64,000 nt of DNA from an uncultured Dechloromonas sp. (GCF_945957265.1 NZ_CAMFKO010000009.1:45868-109867), one strand, 5' to 3'. Counted from the first letter of the stretch, positions 7,690 to 18,063 are shown. Translations and numbers: made by a program. The notes: generated by a model not told the origin, from the letters alone.

Positions 7690-10600
7690 ATGGGGCAGCA
7701 GGGGGCGAATAATTCAGTAGCAATGTCACGACTTTCTGATGCGCTCAAATCCCGGCGCAGCCTGAATATCGGAAAGTGGCTGCTGATATTTCTGCTTGTT
7801 TTCGGCGCTTTCGGTTATTTTGCCGCGCCGCCGCTGGTAAAAAGCATTTTGCTCAAGCAGCTCGCGCAGCAGCTGCACCGCGAAGTCAGCATCGAACAGA
7901 TCGCCATCAACCCTTACGCGCTGTCGGCCCGGGTGAACGGGCTGTCGATCAAGGCCGAGGGCGGCAGGGAAGTGGCCGGTTTCGACGAGCTTTTCGTCAA
8001 CCTGTCGTCGGCGTCGCTGTTCAAGCTGGCCGCCGTCGTCGACGAAATCCGTCTCCAGGGCTTGCGCGTTGCCGTGACCCGGGTGGCCGACGGCCGCTAC
8101 GACATTTCGGACCTGCTTGACGAGTGGATGAAGCCCAAGGACGAGCCGGACACCGGCACGCCGCGTTTTTCGCTGAACAACATCCAGCTGATCAACGGCA
8201 AGATCGTGTTCGACGACCAGCCGAAGGGCAAGGTGCATACGATCGGCGACATCAACCTGGCGCTGCCCTTCGTGTCCAGCCTGCCGTACCAGGCCGAGGT
8301 GCTGCTCAGCCCGTCGTTCTCGGCCAATATCAACGGCGCGCCGCTGGCCTTGACTGGTGAGACCAAGCCGTTTTCGACGACCCACGAAAGCCACCTGAAT
8401 CTCGACCTGGATCGCTTCGACCTGGCCGTCCTGCAGCCCTACCTGCCCGAGTCGCTGCCCTTCAGGCTGGCCGCGGGAACGCTCGACACGGAAATGAAAG
8501 CCATGTTCAAGGAGGTTTCCGACCAGGTCTATTCCGTGTCCATCGTCGGCGCCGCGCATGTGTCGGGCCTCGATCTGACCGAGGCCAACGGGGCCCCGCT
8601 GCTCGCCTGGAAGCGGCTCGATATCGAACTCGACAACATCGATCCGATCAATCGCCTGGCGGCGGTCAGGCGCGTCGGGCTCGACGGCCCGGTGGTCAGC
8701 CTGGCGGTGAGCAAGCAGGGCGAGTTCAACGTTTTCCGGGTGCTGGAAAAAATGGCCGCCAAGGCGCCGGAAAAAGCGGAACAGCCGGCAGAACCGGGCA
8801 AGCCCTTCGCCTGGACGCTGGGCGAGTTCGCGCTGAGCAACGGCCTGCTGCGCTGGCAGGATGAGTCGAACGCGGTGCCGGTGGCCGGCGAGGTGCGGAA
8901 TCTCCACGTGGCGGTCGGCAAGGTGGACAGCAAGCTGGTCGATCCGATAGAGATTTCCGAGGTGGGCTACCAGGTCGATCTCGGCGATCGTTTCCGCGTC
9001 GAGAACATGTCGGTGAAAGGCATCCGGATCGATTTGCCCGGGCGGCGCATCGACATCGCCGAGGTGCTCAATGCCGGCGCGCGGGCCCGCATGGTGCGCA
9101 ACAAGGCGGGCAAGATCGAATGGGTCAGTTCGCCGATCCTGAAAACGATCCGCGAGAGCGATGCCAAAGCCAGGGATGAGAAACCCTGGATCGGCAAGGT
9201 AGGCAAACTGGCCGTCGAGGATCTCGGCTTCCGCTTCGAGGACCAGGCGACCCAGCCGAACGCCGTGCAGGAAATCGATGGTTTCAGCCTCCATGGCGAA
9301 GGCTTGACCAACGAGCCCAACCAGAAGGGGCGGATCGCGCTGAAGACCCGGGTCAACAAGAAGGGCAGCCTGAACGTCGATGGCAGCCTGCAGGTCTTTC
9401 CGCTCGACGTCGCGGTCAAGGTCGAGACCCTGGCGGTGCCGCTGACCCCGCTCGAGCCTTATCTCAGCCAGTTCCTCAACGTTTCGGTCAATCGCGGGCA
9501 GATATCGAACAAGGGCGAGGCCACGGCCAAGCTCGATACGGTCGGGCTGAAAGCCGGCTACAAGGGCAATTTCACGCTGGGCGACTTCGTGGCGGTGGAC
9601 AAGGCGAACAGCGCCGACTTCCTGAAGTGGAAGTCGCTGTATTTCGGCGGTATCGATTTCAGGCTGGAGCCGATGGCCGTCAATATCGGCGAAATCGCGC
9701 TCAGCGATTTCTACTCGCGCCTGATCCTCAACAAGGAAGGCAAGCTGAACGTTGCCGACATCGTCAGGAAGCCGGAAGGCGAAGCCGCGGCCAAGCCGGC
9801 CGAGCCGCCCGTCGCGGCCAAGGGCGAGGCGAAACCGGCCGCCGCGCCGGCCAAGCCCGCCGTCCCGATCAAGATCGCCAAGATCACCTTGCAGAACGGC
9901 ACGGTCAATTTCTCGGATCTTTTCGTCAAGCCGAACTACACGGTCAATCTCGCCAAGCTGGGCGGGCGGATCAGCGGCCTGTCGTCGGCCGCCGACACGG
10001 TCGCCGACATGGAGTTGCGCGGCCGCTATGCCAATTCGGCCCCGGTCCAGATCCTGGCCAAGCTGAATCCGCTGGCCGCCAAGTCCTATCTCGACCTGAA
10101 GGCCGATATCACCGGTGTCGACCTGACCGGCTTTTCTCCCTACGCGGGCAAGTACGCCGGCTACGCCATCGAGAAGGGCAAGCTGTCGCTGAACGTTGCC
10201 TACAAGCTGGAAAACAACCAGCTGGCCGCCGAGAACCGCCTGTTCATCGACCAGTTCACCTTCGGCGACAAGGTGGAAAGCCCGGATGCGACGAAGCTGC
10301 CGGTGAATCTGGCCATCTCCCTGCTCAAGAACAACCGCGGCGAGATCGACCTGAACCTGCCCATCGCGGGCTCGCTCGACGATCCGCAGTTCTCCATCGG
10401 CGGCCTGGTCGTCAAGGTCATCGTCAACCTCTTCGTCAAGGCGGTGACTTCGCCGTTCGCCTTGCTCGGTTCGATGTTCGGCGGCGGCGAAGAGTTGTCG
10501 ACCATCGAATTCGCCGCCGGACGGGCGGGCTTCGATGCCGCGGCCACGAAGAAGCTGGAAAGCCTGTCCAAGGCGCTGGTCGAACGCAATTCGCTGAAGC

Positions 10601-11043
10601 TGGACATCACCGGCCGCGCCGACCCGGAAGCCGACAAGGAAGGCGTCAAGCGGGTTGCCATCGAGCGGGCCATGAAGGCCGAGAAACTGAAGGACCTGAA
10701 AAAGGCCGGCGAAGGCAAATCGCTCGAGGAAATCGACATTGCCGCCGAGGAATACAAGACCTACCTGACGCGGGCCTACAAGGAAGCCAAGTTCCCGAAG
10801 CCGCGTAACGTCGTCGGCATGCAGAAGGACCTTCCGGTCGAGGAAATGGAGAAGCTGATGCTGACCAACCTGCCGGCAAGCGACGACGACATCAAGACCC
10901 TGGCCGGCCGTCGCGCCGAAGCCGTGCAGTCCTGGCTGGTCGAGCAGGGCAAGGTGCCGCCCGAGCGGGTCTTCCTGCTGCCGCCCAAGGTCGAGCATGA
11001 CGACAAGGGCAAGGGTAGTCGTGCCGATTTTTCCTTGAGGTGA
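7690..11043 (+). CDS. Large AsmA-like / DUF748 envelope protein
   Basis: A 1117-residue protein anchored by one N-terminal membrane segment (WLLIFLLVFGAFGYFAAPPLV). A very long periplasmic part follows with repeated beta-rich AsmA/DUF748-type modules, for example SARVNGLSIKAEGGREVAGFDELFVNLSS. Such proteins belong to the bridge-like AsmA clan linked to lipid traffic to the outer membrane. An Ala/Pro/Lys-rich linker (about residues 695-725) separates modules. The last 200 residues contain an OmpA-like sequence (FAAGRAGFDAAATKKLESLSKAL), which could bind peptidoglycan. rmuC follows after 7 bases. The start at 7690 has a GAGG-like ribosome site; ATG 7726 is an alternative. Confidence 0.85.
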   Translation: MGQQGANNSVAMSRLSDALKSRRSLNIGKWLLIFLLVFGAFGYFAAPPLVKSILLKQLAQQLHREVSIEQIAINPYALSARVNGLSIKAEGGREVAGFDELFVNLSSASLFKLAAVVDEIRLQGLRVAVTRVADGRYDISDLLDEWMKPKDEPDTGTPRFSLNNIQLINGKIVFDDQPKGKVHTIGDINLALPFVSSLPYQAEVLLSPSFSANINGAPLALTGETKPFSTTHESHLNLDLDRFDLAVLQPYLPESLPFRLAAGTLDTEMKAMFKEVSDQVYSVSIVGAAHVSGLDLTEANGAPLLAWKRLDIELDNIDPINRLAAVRRVGLDGPVVSLAVSKQGEFNVFRVLEKMAAKAPEKAEQPAEPGKPFAWTLGEFALSNGLLRWQDESNAVPVAGEVRNLHVAVGKVDSKLVDPIEISEVGYQVDLGDRFRVENMSVKGIRIDLPGRRIDIAEVLNAGARARMVRNKAGKIEWVSSPILKTIRESDAKARDEKPWIGKVGKLAVEDLGFRFEDQATQPNAVQEIDGFSLHGEGLTNEPNQKGRIALKTRVNKKGSLNVDGSLQVFPLDVAVKVETLAVPLTPLEPYLSQFLNVSVNRGQISNKGEATAKLDTVGLKAGYKGNFTLGDFVAVDKANSADFLKWKSLYFGGIDFRLEPMAVNIGEIALSDFYSRLILNKEGKLNVADIVRKPEGEAAAKPAEPPVAAKGEAKPAAAPAKPAVPIKIAKITLQNGTVNFSDLFVKPNYTVNLAKLGGRISGLSSAADTVADMELRGRYANSAPVQILAKLNPLAAKSYLDLKADITGVDLTGFSPYAGKYAGYAIEKGKLSLNVAYKLENNQLAAENRLFIDQFTFGDKVESPDATKLPVNLAISLLKNNRGEIDLNLPIAGSLDDPQFSIGGLVVKVIVNLFVKAVTSPFALLGSMFGGGEELSTIEFAAGRAGFDAAATKKLESLSKALVERNSLKLDITGRADPEADKEGVKRVAIERAMKAEKLKDLKKAGEGKSLEEIDIAAEEYKTYLTRAYKEAKFPKPRNVVGMQKDLPVEEMEKLMLTNLPASDDDIKTLAGRRAEAVQSWLVEQGKVPPERVFLLPPKVEHDDKGKGSRADFSLR

Positions 11044-11050
11044 GTTGTTG

Positions 11051-12376
11051 ATGAGTGAAGCGATGGGGCTGGCCGTACTGGTCGGCGTGGTGGTGGTCAT
11101 CCTGCTGCAGGTGGCCGTGTTGCTGCGCGGGGGGCGCAGGCAGGACGACGAGGCGCGTTTCCGCGCCCAGCAGGAGGCCCAGGAAAAGGGGCTGATGCGC
11201 CTGGAGCGGGAGTTGCGGGAGGAACTGGCGCGCGGCCGCCGGGAGGATGCCGAGGAGGCTTTCCGCGACCGCGAGGAGCGCGCCCAGTCGTCGAACCTGC
11301 TCAGCCAGGCCGTGACCACCCAGGTCGGCCAGTTCGGCGCCCTGCAGGCGGAACGCCTGGAAGCCTTCGCCCGCGAGCTGAACCGTTTCTCGCTGGGGCT
11401 CGACGAACGTTTCGAGCGCCTGAAGCTGACGGTCGAGGGCCGACTGACGGCGATGCAGGCCGACAATGCCAACAAGCTGGAGGAAATGCGCCGGACCGTC
11501 GATGAAAAGCTGCACGCCACGCTGGAGCAGCGCCTCGGCGAATCGTTCAAGCTGGTCAGCGACCGGCTCGAGCAGGTGCATCGCGGCCTGGGCGAAATGC
11601 AGACCCTGGCGGCCGGCGTCGGCGACCTCAAGCGGGTGCTGACCAACGTCAAGACGCGCGGCATGTGGGGCGAAGTGCAGTTGTCGGCCCTGCTCGAGCA
11701 GGTGCTGACCGGCGAGCAGTTCGCCGCCAACGTGGCGACCCGGCCGGGCAGCGGCGAGCGCGTGGACTTCGCGATTCGCCTGCCCGGCAAGGACGACGGC
11801 GCGGTCGTCTGGCTGCCCATCGACGCCAAGTTCCCGATCGAGGATTACCAGCGCCTGGTTGACGCGCAGGACCCGGCGGCCATCGAGGAGGCCGGCAAGG
11901 CCATCGAGCTGCGCCTGCGCAACGAGGCGAAAAGCATCCGCGAAAAATACGTGTCGCCGCCGCATACCACCGATTTCGCCATTCTCTACCTGCCCATCGA
12001 GGGCCTGTACGCCGAGGCGCTGCGCCGCCCCGGGCTGGCCGAGGCGCTGCAGCGCGACCAGCGCGTCAGCCTGGCCGGTCCGACGACCCTGGCGGCGATG
12101 CTCAACAGCCTGCAGATGGGTTTCCGGACGCTGGCCATCGAGCAGCGCTCGGCCGAGGTGTGGGCCGTACTGGGAGCGGTCAAGACCGAATTCGGCAAGT
12201 TCGGCGAAGCGCTGGCGCATACGAAAAAGAAGCTCGACGAAGCGAGCAACAGCATCGCCAAGGCGGAAACCCGGACCCGGCAGCTGTCGCGCAAGCTGAA
12301 GGAAGTCGAGGCGCTGCCGGTGGCGGATACGGAACAACTGATCGGCGTGGCGGATTTCGATGGCGAAGACGAGTGA
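11051..12376 (+). CDS. rmuC: DNA recombination protein RmuC
   Basis: About 441 residues: an N-terminal membrane helix (LAVLVGVVVVILLQVAVLL), a long charged coiled coil (about 30-190) and the RmuC nuclease-like domain (NVKTRGMWGEVQLSALLEQVL through WLPIDAKFPIEDYQRL to LYLPIEGLYAEAL). RmuC limits rearrangements at inverted repeats and is thought to be a PD-(D/E)xK-type nuclease; the PIDAKFP segment holds the expected Asp and Lys. The ORF in the track opens at a TTG at 11045, but the ATG two codons later is preferred. It overlaps the DUF3293 gene by 17 bases. Confidence 0.93.
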   Translation: MSEAMGLAVLVGVVVVILLQVAVLLRGGRRQDDEARFRAQQEAQEKGLMRLERELREELARGRREDAEEAFRDREERAQSSNLLSQAVTTQVGQFGALQAERLEAFARELNRFSLGLDERFERLKLTVEGRLTAMQADNANKLEEMRRTVDEKLHATLEQRLGESFKLVSDRLEQVHRGLGEMQTLAAGVGDLKRVLTNVKTRGMWGEVQLSALLEQVLTGEQFAANVATRPGSGERVDFAIRLPGKDDGAVVWLPIDAKFPIEDYQRLVDAQDPAAIEEAGKAIELRLRNEAKSIREKYVSPPHTTDFAILYLPIEGLYAEALRRPGLAEALQRDQRVSLAGPTTLAAMLNSLQMGFRTLAIEQRSAEVWAVLGAVKTEFGKFGEALAHTKKKLDEASNSIAKAETRTRQLSRKLKEVEALPVADTEQLIGVADFDGEDE

Positions 12377-12791
12377 GCTTGACGCGGCCTACAAGGCAAC
12401 GACCTACCGGGTGTTCCTGCCCGGCGGCATGTGCGACCTGCGCGTCGGCGAGGCCTGCGAGGCATTGCGCTGCTGGCTGGAAACCGCCGGTTGTACGCAG
12501 TTCGCGGTGATCACCGCCTACAACCCGGGTTCCGTGACGACCGACGAGGCGATCAACGCCGAACGGCAGGCGGCGCTCGAGTGCGATCTGCTCGAGGGGA
12601 ACTACGAGCCCTATGCCGCGCAGAACCTGCCGGATGCTGCCGGTGCGCCGCAGGAGGAAAGCTGCTTCGTTCCCGATCTGGCCGTGGAAGATGCCTGTGC
12701 ATTGGCCGGGGATTACGGGCAGAATGCGGTTATCAGCGGAGGCCTCGACGGTGTGCCGCATCTGGTCTGGATTGAAGAAATCGAAGAATGA
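12360..12791 (+). CDS. DUF3293-family protein
   Basis: A small soluble protein of 143 residues. The family mark is the segment FAVITAYNPGSVTTDEAINAERQ around residue 45, followed by an acidic C-terminal half ending VWIEEIEE. Function is unknown for the family. It overlaps rmuC (17 bases) and the kinase gene (4 bases), so it is translated as part of this run. The overlap with rmuC is longer than usual, but the codon pattern and the conserved core support the chosen start MAKTSELDAAYKATTYRVF. Confidence 0.8.
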   Translation: MAKTSELDAAYKATTYRVFLPGGMCDLRVGEACEALRCWLETAGCTQFAVITAYNPGSVTTDEAINAERQAALECDLLEGNYEPYAAQNLPDAAGAPQEESCFVPDLAVEDACALAGDYGQNAVISGGLDGVPHLVWIEEIEE

Positions 12792-15166
12792 GCCGAAAGA
12801 TCGGGCGTTTCGAAGTCAGGGGCGAGTTGGGACGCGGTGCGCAGAGCGTCGTCTATCTGGGGTTCGATCCCCAGCTGCAACGCGAGATCGCCATCAAGAC
12901 CCTGCATTTCGCGCGTCCCGACCCGGTTCATAACCAGACCCTGCTGGCCGAGGCGCGGGCGGTCGGGCGCATGCGCCATCCCGGCATCGTGCCGATTTTC
13001 GAGGCCGGCGAGGAGGGGGGCGACCTCTACCTCGTGTTTGAATACGTGCCGGGCAAGAACCTCGCCGAGTTTCTGGCGCAGAGCGGCGCCTTGCCGCCGG
13101 TCAAGGCGGTCAGCATCCTCCGCCCCATCCTCGACGCGGTGTCCCATGCCCATGCGCAGGGGATCATCCACCGCGACCTGAAACCGTCGAACATCCTGCT
13201 CGACGACGACGGGACGCCCCGGGTCATGGATTTCGGCATCGCCGCGCGTGTCGATGCGGCGGGGGACGCGGCGGGGCAGATCACCGGGACGCCGGCCTAC
13301 ATGGCGCCCGAGTACATCCTGAATCGCGAAATCAGCGCGCGTTCCGACGTTTTCTCGGCGGGCGCGATTTTCTTCGAAATGCTGGTCGGCCGGCGCGCTT
13401 TCGCCGGCGACAGCCTGCAGGCGGTGCTCAAGCAGATTACCGGCGTCGATCTGACGCTGCCGGAGGGAACGGGCGTCGACGATCGCCTGCGCCCCATCCT
13501 GTTGAAGGCGGTGGCGCGCGACCCGGCGCTGCGCTTCCAGACGGCCGCCCAGTTCGCCGAGGCGCTCGACAACTATCTCGACCCGGAAGACGAGGAGCCG
13601 GCGACCGGCAACCGGCAGTCGACCATCGACTTCCTGCTCCGTCGGATGCGCCACAAGAGCGATTTCCCGGCGCTTTCCGAGTCGGTCACCGCGATCAACC
13701 GGATCGCCAACAGCGAAACGGAGAGCATCGACAAGCTGTCGAACACCATCCTCAAGGATTTCGCGCTGACCAACAAGCTGCTGCGCCTGGTCAATTCGGC
13801 CTACTTCAGGCCGGCCGGCGGCGGCAGCATCAGCACGGTGTCGCGGGCGGTGGTCGTGCTCGGCTTCGAGGCCGTCCGCAACATCGCGATCACCGTGCTG
13901 CTGTTCGAACACCTCCAGAACAAGGGCAACGCCAACCAGTTGAAGGAGGACTTCCTGCGCGCCAACCTGGCCGGCGTGCTGGCCAAGGACATCGGTGCCG
14001 CAGCGCAGATGCGCGATCTCGAGCAGTCCTTCATCTGCTCGCTGTTCCACAGTCTCGGCCGCCTGCTGTCGCAATACTATTTCCCCGAGGAGTCCGACGA
14101 GATTCGCCGGATCATCGCGCAAAAGACGTGCGCCGAGGAGGTCGCGGCCCGCCAGGTCCTCGGCATCTCGTTCGAGGAGCTGGGCGTCGCCATCGCGCGC
14201 CAGTGGGGCTTCCCGCCGCTGATCGTCAGCACCATGCGCCGCCTGCCGAGCGGCCCGGTGCGCAACCCGACGCAGCAGGAGGATCGCCTGCGCGTCCTGT
14301 CCGGGTTCGCCAACGAATTGTGCGACGTCATCGCCCAGGCCACGCCCGAGGCGCGCGACCGGGAGCTGAAGCGGACCATGGCGCGCTTTGCCGAGGCCAT
14401 CGCCCTCGACCAGACGGAAATACTGCGCACGGTGCAGCGCGCCGTCGAGGAGGTCGCCGATTTTGCCCGTGTCGTTCATCTCAACCTGCAGCAGACGACC
14501 TTCGGCAAGCAGATGCGTCTTTTCGCCAAGGGGGCGGCGGCCGATTCGGCCGGCGGAGCGGGGGGGCACGACACCGACTACGCGGACAGCACCGTGTTGC
14601 TGGAAACCGACCCGCTGGCCGGCGGCGGGGGCGGCAAGGGCGAGCCGCAGGTCGATGCCCAGGCCGTCCTGACGGCGGGAATCCAGGATATCAGCAACAC
14701 CCTGATCGACGGTTTCCAGCTCAACGACATCCTGCGCATCATTCTCGAAACGATGTACCGGGCGATGGGTTTTCGCCGCGTCGTGCTGTGCATACGCGAC
14801 GCCAAGGCCGGCGTCATGCAGGGGCGTTTCGGATTCGGTCCGGATGCCAACGAGGTGGCCCGCGCCTTCCGCTTTCCGCTGAGCTTCACGCCGGACATCT
14901 TTCACGCCGCGACGTCGAAGGGGGTCGATATCCTGATCAGCGACATCGACGATCCGAAGATCGCCAGCCGGATTCCCGACTGGTATCGCAAGGCGGTGCC
15001 CGCGCATTCCTTCGTGCTGTTCCCGCTGAACATCAAGAGCAACCCGGTGGCGCTGATCTATGCCGACCGCGACGAGCCGGGCGGCATCGCGATTCCGGAA
15101 AAGGAGCTGCAGTTGCTGCGCACCTTGCGCAATCAGGCGATCCTGGCCATCAAGCAGGGCAGTTAG
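12788..15166 (+). CDS. Ser/Thr protein kinase - HDOD - GAF signalling fusion
   Basis: A 792-residue multidomain regulator. Residues 7-265 are a eukaryotic-like kinase with intact motifs: the glycine loop GRGAQSVVY, AIKTL with the ATP lysine, HRDLKPSNILL and DFGIA, then the APE-like MAPEY. Residues about 280-485 form an HDOD domain (FPALSESVTAINRIAN, LRLVNSAYF). A linker leads to a C-terminal GAF-type domain (about 630-790, IQDISNTLIDGFQLNDILRIILETMYRAMG). There is no membrane segment, so the kinase is cytoplasmic. It overlaps the DUF3293 gene by 4 bases. HDOD domains are common in cyclic-di-GMP and stress signalling; the kinase target is unknown. Confidence 0.9.
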   Translation: MSRKIGRFEVRGELGRGAQSVVYLGFDPQLQREIAIKTLHFARPDPVHNQTLLAEARAVGRMRHPGIVPIFEAGEEGGDLYLVFEYVPGKNLAEFLAQSGALPPVKAVSILRPILDAVSHAHAQGIIHRDLKPSNILLDDDGTPRVMDFGIAARVDAAGDAAGQITGTPAYMAPEYILNREISARSDVFSAGAIFFEMLVGRRAFAGDSLQAVLKQITGVDLTLPEGTGVDDRLRPILLKAVARDPALRFQTAAQFAEALDNYLDPEDEEPATGNRQSTIDFLLRRMRHKSDFPALSESVTAINRIANSETESIDKLSNTILKDFALTNKLLRLVNSAYFRPAGGGSISTVSRAVVVLGFEAVRNIAITVLLFEHLQNKGNANQLKEDFLRANLAGVLAKDIGAAAQMRDLEQSFICSLFHSLGRLLSQYYFPEESDEIRRIIAQKTCAEEVAARQVLGISFEELGVAIARQWGFPPLIVSTMRRLPSGPVRNPTQQEDRLRVLSGFANELCDVIAQATPEARDRELKRTMARFAEAIALDQTEILRTVQRAVEEVADFARVVHLNLQQTTFGKQMRLFAKGAAADSAGGAGGHDTDYADSTVLLETDPLAGGGGGKGEPQVDAQAVLTAGIQDISNTLIDGFQLNDILRIILETMYRAMGFRRVVLCIRDAKAGVMQGRFGFGPDANEVARAFRFPLSFTPDIFHAATSKGVDILISDIDDPKIASRIPDWYRKAVPAHSFVLFPLNIKSNPVALIYADRDEPGGIAIPEKELQLLRTLRNQAILAIKQGS

Positions 15167-15186
15167 GGCCAGCCTCGGCCGGGAGG

Positions 15187-15207
15187 CCGGCGGCCATGGG
15201 CCGCCGG
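15187..15207. terminator. GC-rich hairpin between convergent genes
   Basis: A perfect 9-bp inverted repeat, CCGGCGGCC with a 3-base loop, lies between the kinase gene and the convergent ttdB. There is no clear T-run after it on either strand, so it may be a weak or rho-assisted bidirectional terminator rather than a canonical intrinsic one. Confidence 0.45.
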
Positions 15208-15215
15208 CGCCGCGC

Positions 15216-15824
15216 TTACTTGATGAAGCTGAGCTGCTTGCTGATGCGCTCGAGGACCGGCTTCTTCTTTTCGTTGAAACCGGCCTTGTTCTGCGAAATC
15301 AGGTTCTTGCCCTTGGTGTCGATGGAGATGATCAGCGGGCCGAATTCCCTGACCCGGTTGATCCACAGCGTTTCCGGCATGCCCAGGTCCTGCCATTCGG
15401 CGCCTTCGATCTCTTCGACCTGCGTCGCCGCCAGCACGGCGCAGCCGCCCGGGAAGATGGCGTGCACCGCCTTGTTCTCCTGGCAGCCGGCGGCCGTTTC
15501 CGGCCCCATGCCGCCCTTGCCGACGATCAGCTTGACGCCGGTCTGCCTGATGAACTCGCGCTCGAATTTCTCCATGCGCATGCTGGTTGTCGGGCCGATG
15601 GAAACCATCTCGAAATTGCCGTCGTCCTTCTTGCGGACGATGGGGCCGGCGTGGAAGATGGCGCCGCCTTCGAGATCGACCGGCAGCGCGCGGCCCTGTT
15701 CGATCAGGCGGCGGTGCGCCACGTCGCGGCAGGTGACCAGGCGGCCGGTGAGGTAGACCACGTCGCCGACATTGAGGTTTTCGAGGTCTTCGTCCCTGAT
15801 GGGGGTCGTCAGAATCTTTTTCAC
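15216..15824 (-). CDS. ttdB: L(+)-tartrate dehydratase beta subunit (class I fumarase C-terminal type)
   Basis: Beta subunit of an oxygen-sensitive Fe-S hydro-lyase, 202 residues. It matches the C-terminal half of class I fumarases: [33 protein letters not shown], then [31 protein letters not shown] and [19 protein letters not shown]. The substrate could be tartrate or fumarate. Tartrate is favoured because ttdA, an ACS-family transporter, LysR genes and a tartrate dehydrogenase lie together. It overlaps ttdA by 4 bases and ends the operon. Confidence 0.88.
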   Translation of the reverse strand: MKKILTTPIRDEDLENLNVGDVVYLTGRLVTCRDVAHRRLIEQGRALPVDLEGGAIFHAGPIVRKKDDGNFEMVSIGPTTSMRMEKFEREFIRQTGVKLIVGKGGMGPETAAGCQENKAVHAIFPGGCAVLAATQVEEIEGAEWQDLGMPETLWINRVREFGPLIISIDTKGKNLISQNKAGFNEKKKPVLERISKQLSFIK

Positions 15825-16720
15825 AGCACCACTCCTTCGTGGGAAATGATTTCGTAGGACATGTCGGCGTTGATCTTGATCTTGCCGCGGCGATGGGCCC
15901 AGCAGCCGGTATTGACGGCGACGCCGATGGTCGAGGGATGGCGGGCCGACGATTCGATATTGACGCCCATCACGCTGTTGTTGCCGGTCAGGCCCTGCGG
16001 GCCGATGCCGATTTCGTTGAGGCCCTGTTCGAGCAGTTCTTCCATCAGCGCGGCGCGCGGGTTGGCGCTCTTCGAATCGACCGGCCGCATGATCGCCAGC
16101 TTGGACAGGCGGGCCGCGGTTTCGACCGAGGTCGACACGCCGACGCCGACGAGCAGCGGCGGGCAGGCATTGACGCCGCGCTCGGTGATGACGTCCATGA
16201 CGAACTCGGCGACGCCCTCGTAGCCCTGGCCCGGCATCAGCACCTTGGCGGCGCCGGGCAGCGTGCAGCCGCCGCCGGCCATGTAGACGTCGATGGTGCA
16301 GCTGTCGAGCGTCGGCACGATGCGCCAGTCCAGCCAGGGAATGTTGGTGCCGGTGTTGGTGCCGGTGTTCTTCTCGTCGAAAGTCTCGACCGCGTTGTGG
16401 CGCAGCGGCCCCATGCGGGTCGCCCCGGCCGTCGCGTCCTTGAGGATGTCTTCCAGTTCGCCGAGCAGCGGGAAGTTGGCGCCGGCCTCGACGAAATACT
16501 GGATGACGCCGGTGTCCTGGCAGCTCGGGCGGTCGAGCCTGTCGGCCGCCTCCTGGTTGCCGGCCATCGAATCGTAGATCGACTTGGCCAGCGGGTTGGT
16601 TTCCAGCGTGCGCAGTTCGGCCAGCTTGTGCTTGACGTCCTTGGGCAGGCGCTTGCCGATGTAGGCCGTGAATTTGGCCATGGTGTCCGTCAGCGACTGG
16701 ACGGCGATTTCCTTGTCCAT
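15821..16720 (-). CDS. ttdA: L(+)-tartrate dehydratase alpha subunit
   Basis: Alpha subunit carrying the [4Fe-4S] cluster, 299 residues, close to the enteric TtdA length. Cluster cysteines are expected in [14 protein letters not shown] (near residue 70), in [12 protein letters not shown] and in [13 protein letters not shown], all present. With TtdB it dehydrates L-tartrate to oxaloacetate. The true start is the ATG at 16720 (MDKEIAVQS), well inside the longer ORF of the track, with AAGGAGCC as ribosome site just upstream. The MFS transporter gene precedes it by 41 bases. A closely related two-subunit fumarase is the alternative. Confidence 0.9.
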   Translation of the reverse strand: MDKEIAVQSLTDTMAKFTAYIGKRLPKDVKHKLAELRTLETNPLAKSIYDSMAGNQEAADRLDRPSCQDTGVIQYFVEAGANFPLLGELEDILKDATAGATRMGPLRHNAVETFDEKNTGTNTGTNIPWLDWRIVPTLDSCTIDVYMAGGGCTLPGAAKVLMPGQGYEGVAEFVMDVITERGVNACPPLLVGVGVSTSVETAARLSKLAIMRPVDSKSANPRAALMEELLEQGLNEIGIGPQGLTGNNSVMGVNIESSARHPSTIGVAVNTGCWAHRRGKIKINADMSYEIISHEGVVL

Positions 16721-16761
16721 GATTGGCTCCTTGAAGAAACTGTTGGGGTGGGGGTGTTGCG

Positions 16762-18063
16762 TCAGTGAGCCGCGGCTTCGGCGGTCACCAGATCGGGTTT
16801 TTGCGAGCGGGCCAGTAGCAGGGTCAGCACCGCCGAGAGCACGAGCAGGCCGGCGACGAAGTAGAGGCCGCCGGCATAGCTGCCGGTCTGGTCCTTGACC
16901 CAGCCGATCATCGCCGGGCCGGCGAAGCCGCCGAGGTTGCCGATCGAGTTGATGGTGGCGATGCCGGTGGCGGCCGCGGCGCCGGACAGGAACATCGTCG
17001 GCATGCTCCACAGCGGCGGCTTGGCGCAGCTGATGCCGATATTGACCAGGGTCAGCGCGGCGATCAGGCCGACGACGCTGTTGGCGCCGGCGGCGACGAT
17101 CAGCCCCACGGAGGCCGCAACGCAGGCCAGCACGACGTGCCAGGTGCGTTCGCCGGTGCGGTCGGAATGACGCGACCAGAGCACCATGGCGACGACCGAG
17201 ACGATGGGCGGGATGGCGTTCAGGAAACCGACGGTCATCGATGACACGCCCAGCTGCTTGATGATCTGCGGCGCCCAGATGCCCAGCGTGTACAGGCCGG
17301 CCGAGGTGCCGAAGTAGATCATCGCCAGGGCCAGCACGCGGGGATTGGCCAGGCCGCTCAGGATGCCGTGCTTGGCGCTGTCGGCCTTGCTGGCGTTTTC
17401 GTCGGCCATCGCCTTGACCAGCCAGGCGCGCTCGTCATCCTTCAGCCATTTGGCCTGTTCCGGCTTGTCGGTCATGTGGAAGAAGACGACGACGCCGAGG
17501 ATCAGGGCGGGGATGGCCTCGAGGATGAACATCCATTGCCAGCCGTGCATGCCCATGACGCCGTTCATTTCGAGCAGCGCGGCGGAAATCGGCGAACCGA
17601 GCGCGGTGGAGATCGGCGCGGCGGCCATGAAGAAGGCGGTGACGCCGGCGCGGTGGCGGGCCGGGAACCAGTAGCTGAGGTAGAGGATGATGCCGGGGAA
17701 GAAGCCCGCCTCAGCCGCGCCGAGCAGGAAGCGCATGACGTAGAAGCTGGTCGGCCCCTCGACGAAGGCCATGGCGCCGGAGATGATGCCCCAGGTCACC
17801 ATCACCCGGGCGATCCACAGCCGGGCGCCGACCTTGTGCAGGATGATGTTGGACGGCACCTCGAACAGGAAGTAGCCCCAGAAGAAGATGCCGGCGCCGA
17901 AACCGAGCATGGAGGCGGTGAAGCCCAGGTCGTTCTTCATGGTCAGGGCGGCGAAGCCGATGTTGACCCGGTCCAGGTAGGCGATGAAATACAGCAGCAT
18001 GATGAATGGCACGATGCGCCAGGTGATGCGGCGCAGGGTCCGCTTTTCGATATCCAGTTCCAT
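16762..18063 (-). CDS. MFS transporter, anion:cation symporter family (tartrate uptake likely)
   Basis: A 433-residue twelve-helix transporter of the ACS branch of the major facilitator superfamily. The family marks are the N-terminal [15 protein letters not shown], the [20 protein letters not shown] segment and [24 protein letters not shown]. Members import tartrate, hexuronates, phthalate and other organic anions. The start at 18063 is chosen because GGAGGAG sits 6-9 bases upstream; the ORF-track start at 18099 lies before that site. It is the first gene of the ttd operon, divergent from a LysR gene, so tartrate or a related dicarboxylate is the likely substrate. Confidence 0.9.
   Translation of the reverse strand: MELDIEKRTLRRITWRIVPFIMLLYFIAYLDRVNIGFAALTMKNDLGFTASMLGFGAGIFFWGYFLFEVPSNIILHKVGARLWIARVMVTWGIISGAMAFVEGPTSFYVMRFLLGAAEAGFFPGIILYLSYWFPARHRAGVTAFFMAAAPISTALGSPISAALLEMNGVMGMHGWQWMFILEAIPALILGVVVFFHMTDKPEQAKWLKDDERAWLVKAMADENASKADSAKHGILSGLANPRVLALAMIYFGTSAGLYTLGIWAPQIIKQLGVSSMTVGFLNAIPPIVSVVAMVLWSRHSDRTGERTWHVVLACVAASVGLIVAAGANSVVGLIAALTLVNIGISCAKPPLWSMPTMFLSGAAAATGIATINSIGNLGGFAGPAMIGWVKDQTGSYAGGLYFVAGLLVLSAVLTLLLARSQKPDLVTAEAAAH

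Noticed and set aside
7726-11829. 1367-residue ORF on the minus strand
   Set aside because: It is antisense to the DUF748 and rmuC genes, whose translations have clear domains. Long open antisense frames are common at high GC, and this one has low-complexity Arg/Gly/Gln-rich composition with no motif.
12713-15007. 764-residue ORF on the minus strand
   Set aside because: Antisense to the kinase-HDOD-GAF gene, which has complete kinase motifs.
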